This document shows, piece after piece, positions 60,301-64,000 of a DNA stretch of 64,000 nt. A program made the translations under genes and the position numbers. Location: the NCBI RefSeq assembly GCF_018143015.1, contig NC_054750.1, positions 1,717,501-1,781,500 of the forward strand. The letters run 5' to 3'. The notes below the pieces were generated by a model. The model saw only the letters and a list, made by a program, of their open reading frames with translations, did not search any database and was not told where the DNA came from. The DNA comes from Lytechinus variegatus (taxonomy: Eukaryota; Echinodermata; Echinoidea; Temnopleuroida; Toxopneustidae). Every line of letters starts with the position of its first letter. Position 1 is the stretch's first letter.

Positions 60301-61861
60301 GAAGCCAACCTCAAGGATTGTAAACACAAGGGAATAGGTGTGCATAATTGTGCTCATAAAGAGGATGCCGGCGTCATATGCACAAATACAGGTAGCTAAA
60401 AAACTGTGGCTGACACTGAGTTACTAACCCCTATCCTTTGAGAACTCAATCATCTCTTGATGATCAAGTTATTATTTACTATTAGAGATTCATTTCATGT
60501 GAAATCACGTTAGATGCTACAGGGATCTGTAGTACTCCATTTCTTTCCAAATCCCATTACTTGTCGTTCTCGCCGAAGATAACCGATCTTTACATTATAT
60601 AACAAAATTTCCGGCTACGGCATTGCTATTTTGGTTAATCTTAATCCGTTTCCTGGGGATGCCTTGATTTAAAAAACAAATCCGTACAATGTAATTTACT
60701 TCATAAAAATATTTTAATAGAGAAATATATTTTAGAAAATACTCGGCTGAGATCCCGTTTAAATAGAATCGATTGTTTAGCTTAATCTTAATCCGTGACC
60801 AAAAAGCACAATAAACTTGATTATCTGGCTTTTTCACTGAATATAATAATGGACAATAACATAATTATGTGTGGCTGTGGGAGGGTGAGAGTGCATGTGT
60901 ATATGTGTGTGCAAAATATGTTAAGCGTAAGCAATTTCTAATTTTCATTTTCACTATCTCATATATCTTCATAGGTTTTACGACGTATTCAGACACTAGT
61001 AACCCTGATGAAATGCATTCCACAAACACACCATGGTTACAGTCGTCCACGCATATTCCAAACGAAACTACAGATCCAACCGGAACTCAGAGCCTAGAAT
61101 TCAGCACTCCTCACAATCAGTTAAACACAGTGACTTATAAAGGTCAAAATTTGAGAGTTAATTCAGGTCCAGCTCTCGTACTTAGCTTTCACATGATAAT
61201 AGTCATTGGAATTTGCACGCTATTCATAAGCATATTAGTGATCTTATCAATTGTGTTCTGTATTTATAGATTAAAAAAGAGAATGGCAGCTAGGAATTTA
61301 GACAATATTTATATGGATTTCGCAGATCTGTCGTCATTGAACGCCCTTTCTACCAGTACGCCTTATCAAGACTTACACGCCCCACCCAGGTTACCCGATA
61401 GACAAAAGACTGGTGTGATTCGTCATGAGTATGAATCACAGATAATCATGGATCTCCCTGGTAATGCCGAAGACTTTAATAGATTTCAATATATCGGGAA
61501 AGGGGATATTCATGAATACACCGACATGAAAACCATTCACCAAACATACCAACGAATCGAAGACAAGGACATGGACGGGTATTGCAGACCAGACACAGAA
61601 ATGCCTTCGACAGATGAAAAAGCGATTGCAGATTGTGGCAAAACTGAAATGCTAAACATGTCTGATGACAATGTTGGAATCGAATTTTCGCCCAAAGGTA
61701 AAAATGAAAACATGACACATGATTATATGGATATGAAAACGGTTTACCAAAAACCGAAATCCGGAGAGGGTCTTGATCTCGATGGCTACCTCCTCCCAGA
61801 CGCAACAAGTTCACCGAATCATGGCAATGATGTAAAATATGAAACAACACTACTTAATTAG
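51036..61861 (+). CDS. Gene 4: six-SRCR transmembrane receptor (gene model)
   Basis: Proposed exons are 51036-51365, 52585-52914, 54569-54898, 55085-55405, 59448-59780, 60083-60391 and 60975-61861, all phase 1. The product has six SRCR domains, a stalk, a transmembrane helix and a tail of about 196 residues. The first three domains are close to those of genes 1-3 and to each other. The last three and the tail are more divergent, so this gene may preserve an older form of the family. Introns include nested SINEs and a LINE relic. AATAAA lies at 61957, 96 bp after the stop. An upstream exon with a stop (48104) is left out. No signal-peptide exon was found. The first exons could instead belong to a separate partial gene. 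Confidence 0.72.
51366..52584 (+). other. Intron with SINE
   Basis: Shares most of its length with the next intron (52915-54568), because exon and intron were duplicated together. Contains the SINE at 52007-52215. Confidence 0.6.
52007..52215 (+). mobile_element. tRNA-related SINE (family 1)
   Basis: A-box TGGCTCAGTTGG at 52017-52028 and B-box-like GGAGTTCAAACCC at 52059-52071, followed by 'cggccccgtttgac' and 'tctgccga'. It folds poorly as a tRNA and has a non-tRNA body, so I call it a SINE. A second copy occupies the same place in the next intron. Confidence 0.8.
52585..52914 (+). CDS. Gene 4 SRCR exon 2
   Basis: Complete domain of 110 codons. The acceptor is ctcgcgcag and the donor ggag/gtaggt. 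It reads [60 protein letters not shown] (Tyr for the common Asp), [13 protein letters not shown]. The 3' half is almost identical to the exon at 51036. Confidence 0.92.
53458..53856 (-). mobile_element. tRNA-related SINE (family 2) nested in SINE family 1
   Basis: On the minus strand: A-box-like TGGCCCAGTGG, B-box TGGGTTCGAATCCC, then a body ending in 'gcgctatataagcaagtata' and an AT-rich tail. Flanked by the 8 bp direct repeat AGTTGGTA (53450-53457 and 53857-53864). It is itself interrupted by the hAT-like palindrome at 53555-53670. Confidence 0.88.
53555..53670. mobile_element. Palindromic hAT-type mini-element
   Basis: 116 bp, almost a perfect palindrome. The ends are CAGTGGCGGACCGTGACC and, in complement, CAGTAGCGGACCGTGACC. 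The 8 bp direct repeat ACCCTGGC lies at 53547-53554 and 53671-53678. CAGTGGCGG-like ends with 8 bp target duplications fit hAT transposons. No coding content. Confidence 0.88.
54569..54898 (+). CDS. Gene 4 SRCR exon 3
   Basis: Complete domain of 110 codons. The acceptor is ctcgcgcag and the donor ggag/gtaggt. It reads [79 protein letters not shown]. Reading upstream of the acceptor gives a pseudo signal-peptide, which I reject. Confidence 0.92.
55085..55405 (+). CDS. Gene 4 SRCR exon 4
   Basis: Complete domain of 107 codons after a short 186 bp intron. The acceptor is attgcaacag and the donor agag/gtaatt. It reads [34 protein letters not shown] (Met in place of the usual Trp), [50 protein letters not shown]. 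Clearly more diverged than exons 1-3. Confidence 0.92.
55406..57120 (+). other. First part of a 4 kb intron, no gene
   Basis: No coding frame or RNA gene is recognised. The short open frames lack family similarity. Confidence 0.5.
57125..57848. mobile_element. TTAA-flanked element with GGCCGGG-type termini
   Basis: TTAA at 57121-57124 and 57849-57852. The left end CCCTAACTAGGCCGGG and right end CCGGCCATTTTAGGG are inverted with one small indel. G and C runs lie just inside each end ('gggggggggggg', 'caacccccccc'). Inverted similarity continues internally. No protein found. Confidence 0.75.
57853..58419 (+). other. Intron, no gene
   Basis: Nothing recognised between the TTAA element and the LINE relic. 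Confidence 0.45.
58420..59150 (+). mobile_element. Decayed LINE reverse-transcriptase fragment
   Basis: Readable pieces in order are [45 protein letters not shown] (58887 on), and [12 protein letters not shown] with YADG in place of the catalytic YADD (about 58986). Stops and frameshifts occur between them. It lies inside the intron before gene 4 exon 5 and is dead. Confidence 0.82.
59448..59780 (+). CDS. Gene 4 SRCR exon 5
   Basis: Complete domain of 111 codons. The acceptor is tttttaccttag and the donor ggag/gtatga. It reads [87 protein letters not shown]. Its ending is of the b type (YCGH), although it lies in the divergent part of the gene. Confidence 0.92.
60083..60391 (+). CDS. Gene 4 SRCR exon 6
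   Basis: Complete domain of 103 codons, lacking the usual few residues of linker before VRL. The acceptor is tgccttggtag and the donor acag/gtagct. It reads [90 protein letters not shown]. It is the most canonical and most diverged domain of the array, which suggests an old, non-homogenised exon. Confidence 0.92.
60392..60974 (+). other. Final intron of gene 4
   Basis: 583 bp, ending in atatcttcatag. No gene. It is unrelated in sequence to the final introns of genes 1-3 as far as I can see. Confidence 0.6.
60975..61861 (+). CDS. Gene 4 stalk, transmembrane and cytoplasmic tail exon
   Basis: 294 residues, stop TAG at 61859. The Thr/Ser/Pro-rich stalk has an NET sequon. The helix ([18 protein letters not shown] and on) is followed by a basic YRLKKR stop-transfer. 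The tail has YMDF and YQDL spaced by 14, PxxPxR (PRLPDR), YESQ, YTDM, YQRI, YCRP, YMDM, YQKP, YLLP and YETT. Motif order matches genes 1-3 (YMDx, YQDL, PxxPxR, YES, HEYTD, YMDM, YQKP, DGYLLP), although the intervening sequence has drifted. That points to selection on the docking motifs. Confidence 0.9.
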
Positions 61862-61956
61862 ATAACTCAAACATTAATTTCATCTGAAATAATGAAAAAG
61901 AAGATCCCTAATCAGACAAAATCTAAATTTTGATAGTGGAAACGCAAGTACATGGA

Positions 61957-61962
61957 AATAAA
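61957..61962 (+). promoter_or_regulatory. Candidate poly(A) signal of gene 4
   Basis: AATAAA 96 bp after the stop codon, followed by a T-rich stretch. A plausible 3' end for the gene 4 transcript. Confidence 0.5.
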
Positions 61963-62924
61963 GTTTATTTTCAAAGACGCTGTTGTAGAAGACAAGACAG
62001 GTCCGAATATCTTCTTTCAGGTGTCAAGAATTCGATTTTTTTTCCGAATAAAGGGACATTCACGGATACAATTTGACGCCGCCTAGAGATCATTTTACCC
62101 CGTGATACACATGGTCTGAAGCCTGCAATATTATTGTGCTTCTACATTCCAGCCGGCTTCACATCGCCTATTCACGTGACACGAGTCGTCTGACTTTTCA
62201 CTTAATCATTTTTATTGTTCTTAATTCGGTTCGTTAGCTATTTCTAGTTAAGTGGTCATGCCGGCCTGAGTCCACGGGTGATACACATACCAAATGCAGG
62301 ACGGAGCCGGTGTGAAGCGGCTTTCAAACCACATCAACAGGTCGACTTAGTTCGAGCCGGTGTCAGTCCGGCTGTTAGTAAAAAGGGGTTTTACGCAGAA
62401 GTCGAGCTGCCTCCGAGGTCGGCTTCAGTTCACTTTCGGCCTATGTGTATCACTACACATACGTTTACAAAATGTTTCGCTACTTCGAAACCGCATTTCA
62501 GGATGACGCGAATTTGGTATCAAAAGTTGAGACCTTTCAAACGTCGTGGCTTAATATTTACGCACTTCATATATATCACGAAAATGTCATCGGGGACTAA
62601 TAATCCCCGCGATACATAATGTTCATCCTCATTCTTTTAATGAATTTATTATAGCAGAACCCATCTAACGTAATAACTTGTGCACTAAATTGTTATTTTG
62701 ATATAGTCTGATGAAACCATGCATGAGTTATTAAATGAATAATAAATCACCCTGGTCAAAAAAAAATCTCTTCTATAATATGAAACTGAGAGCGACGTCG
62801 AATTCTCATTATTAATGGAGGATATGCGTTGTTGAATTGAATTATAATGATTCCTTGAATATAAAAGACTTCGCAAGTGTTTACGCAGGCATGTATGTAT
62901 ATTTACATAATATACAGTTGAGGC

Positions 62925-62955
62925 CAAAAGTTTACATTCACCCAGAAAATTTAAA
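62925..62955. mobile_element. Tc1/mariner-like terminal repeat fragment
   Basis: 'acagttgaggccaaaagttt' followed by 'acattcaccc', preceded by TA, resembles the terminal repeat of Tc1-like transposons. No matching inverted end or transposase was found nearby, so it is a solo or truncated end. Confidence 0.5.
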
Positions 62956-63045
62956 GAAAACTTGACATTTGCCAAACATAAGAAAATTTAAGGTGTCTTA
63001 TAAAATATTTGTGCTATCATTAAAAATTTGATGTCAAACAAAAGA

Positions 63046-63049
<4 letters not shown>

Positions 63050-63088
<39 letters not shown>
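63050..63088. repeat. (TA)n microsatellite
   Basis: A short TA run following a brief TG run. Confidence 0.9.
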
Positions 63089-63092
<4 letters not shown>

Positions 63093-64000
63093 TGTAAACT
63101 TGTATATACATGCATACAAATATATTCTGAAAGTACTTCTGCAAGCATTGCATTGTCTTCAAATATTTGCAATATATGGTGACAAGTTAACTTACATGTA
63201 TGTTGTTGTGATAATAGTGGTCTAAATAAAACCACAAAATATTTGATAGAATCGGCTAGGGTTATAGGAAGGTGTTTACAATTCAAGGATCTGAAAGGGA
63301 CAAAGGACTTTTGTTTTGTGTCTGGGATTATGTGACAGTGATAATGATGACACTTTGAGTGCAGTTGAAATAAAAATCTAGACACATGGAAACGTTCTTT
63401 ATTTAATGTTATATGTTTTACACGTATCAGATTCACCATCTACCTCTCCTCGCGGGTTTGAACTCCATTGAATATGCCTAATTTGAATGTAATCCAAGTG
63501 AAGACGGACAAAGTAAAGGGTATGTATCAATGCAATGCGAACGTAAGAAGTAGAAAAGTCACAACAATGTGGAATGTTACATCAATGTGAAAATTATTTA
63601 CGGACTGTTATAATTATATTGAATGTCTCAGAAGTAGATCATCACTTACTCTTATGAAGGAAATAAAAGAGATGAGGGTAATGCGAGAATTTGAAATAAA
63701 TAACGCTTTGATGGTAACTCATGTGTCATGGATGAAAATAAATAGCACTTAGTGTTTACAATCAACCAATAACGCTTAAAAAAAAAATAAAAAAAATTAG
63801 TATTTCTAAAAAGTCAGAAATTTATGTGTAGGGTGAGTGGTGTGTGTACGGGCATGTGTGTACGCGTGTGTATGGACATAACTAACATGAGAGTGTGTAT
63901 GCATTAGGCTAGTTTGGCCCCTTTGAGAAGGAAATGCCTTTCCACAAGCCCAACGCAGAGGGAGACTCACAAGACTCCCCAACCCAGCACAACCTTCCCC

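Larger units (their letters stand above)
61963..64000. other. Downstream flank, no gene
   Basis: AT-rich, with repeat-like GC-richer DNA at about 62150-62460. A Tc1-like end lies at 62925 and a TA/TG microsatellite at about 63050-63088. No SRCR exon or other supported gene. The final 100 bp are GC-richer but unrecognised. Confidence 0.5.

Noticed and set aside
60869-60974. N-terminal extension of the gene 4 tail frame, hydrophobic
   Set aside because: It runs across the intron and acceptor (cttcatag). The phase-1 exon start at 60975 fits all other genes.
61303-61380. Strict ITAM in gene 4
   Set aside because: The first motif is YMDF and the spacing is 14, outside the usual definition.
62278-62619. 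113-residue open frame downstream of gene 4
   Set aside because: No recognisable domain, repeat-like GC-richer DNA, and no splice or start context.

Overview
The window is eukaryotic and most likely from an echinoderm, probably a sea urchin. It is AT-rich and intron-rich. It is dominated by many near-identical single-exon scavenger receptor cysteine-rich (SRCR) domains, a family known to be massively expanded in sea urchins. The introns are littered with short inverted-repeat elements, tRNA-like SINEs and decayed non-LTR retrotransposons. The species call is inference from content; no diagnostic host gene is present. All genes recognised lie on the + strand.

Layout. Three tandem copies of a roughly 12-13 kb unit fill positions 1-37100 (starts at 1, 13513 and 25197). 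Each copy holds a run of SRCR exons (phase 1 at both ends, about 324-333 bp) and closes with one long exon encoding a stalk, a transmembrane helix and a tyrosine-rich cytoplasmic tail (9070-10118, 20544-21589, 35958-36796). A fourth, more divergent gene of the same design runs from 51036 (possibly 48104) to 61861. I count 17 intact SRCR exons, one with an in-frame stop, three decayed first exons and one exon ghost of about 46 bp. No signal-peptide or first exon could be identified for any gene. Between genes 3 and 4 (37.2-48.1 kb) lies a graveyard of mobile DNA: two LINE relics, a 3.15 kb foldback element with tandem-repeat arms carrying a minus-strand reverse-transcriptase fragment, and SINEs. 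The last 2 kb downstream of gene 4 shows no gene.

How the genes work together. Each predicted product is a type I membrane receptor with 3-6 intact extracellular SRCR domains. The tail carries many Tyr motifs (YxxL, YxxM, YxNx, YxxP) and a conserved PxxPxR motif, so it looks like a scaffold for SH2 and SH3 adaptor proteins. Tails 1-3 have a YxxL-x12-YxxL pair that meets the loose ITAM definition. The paralogues differ by exon gain, exon loss, chimeric exons and tail truncation. This fits a diversifying family of surface receptors evolving by duplication and gene conversion. An immune role is inferred from the family, not shown by the sequence.
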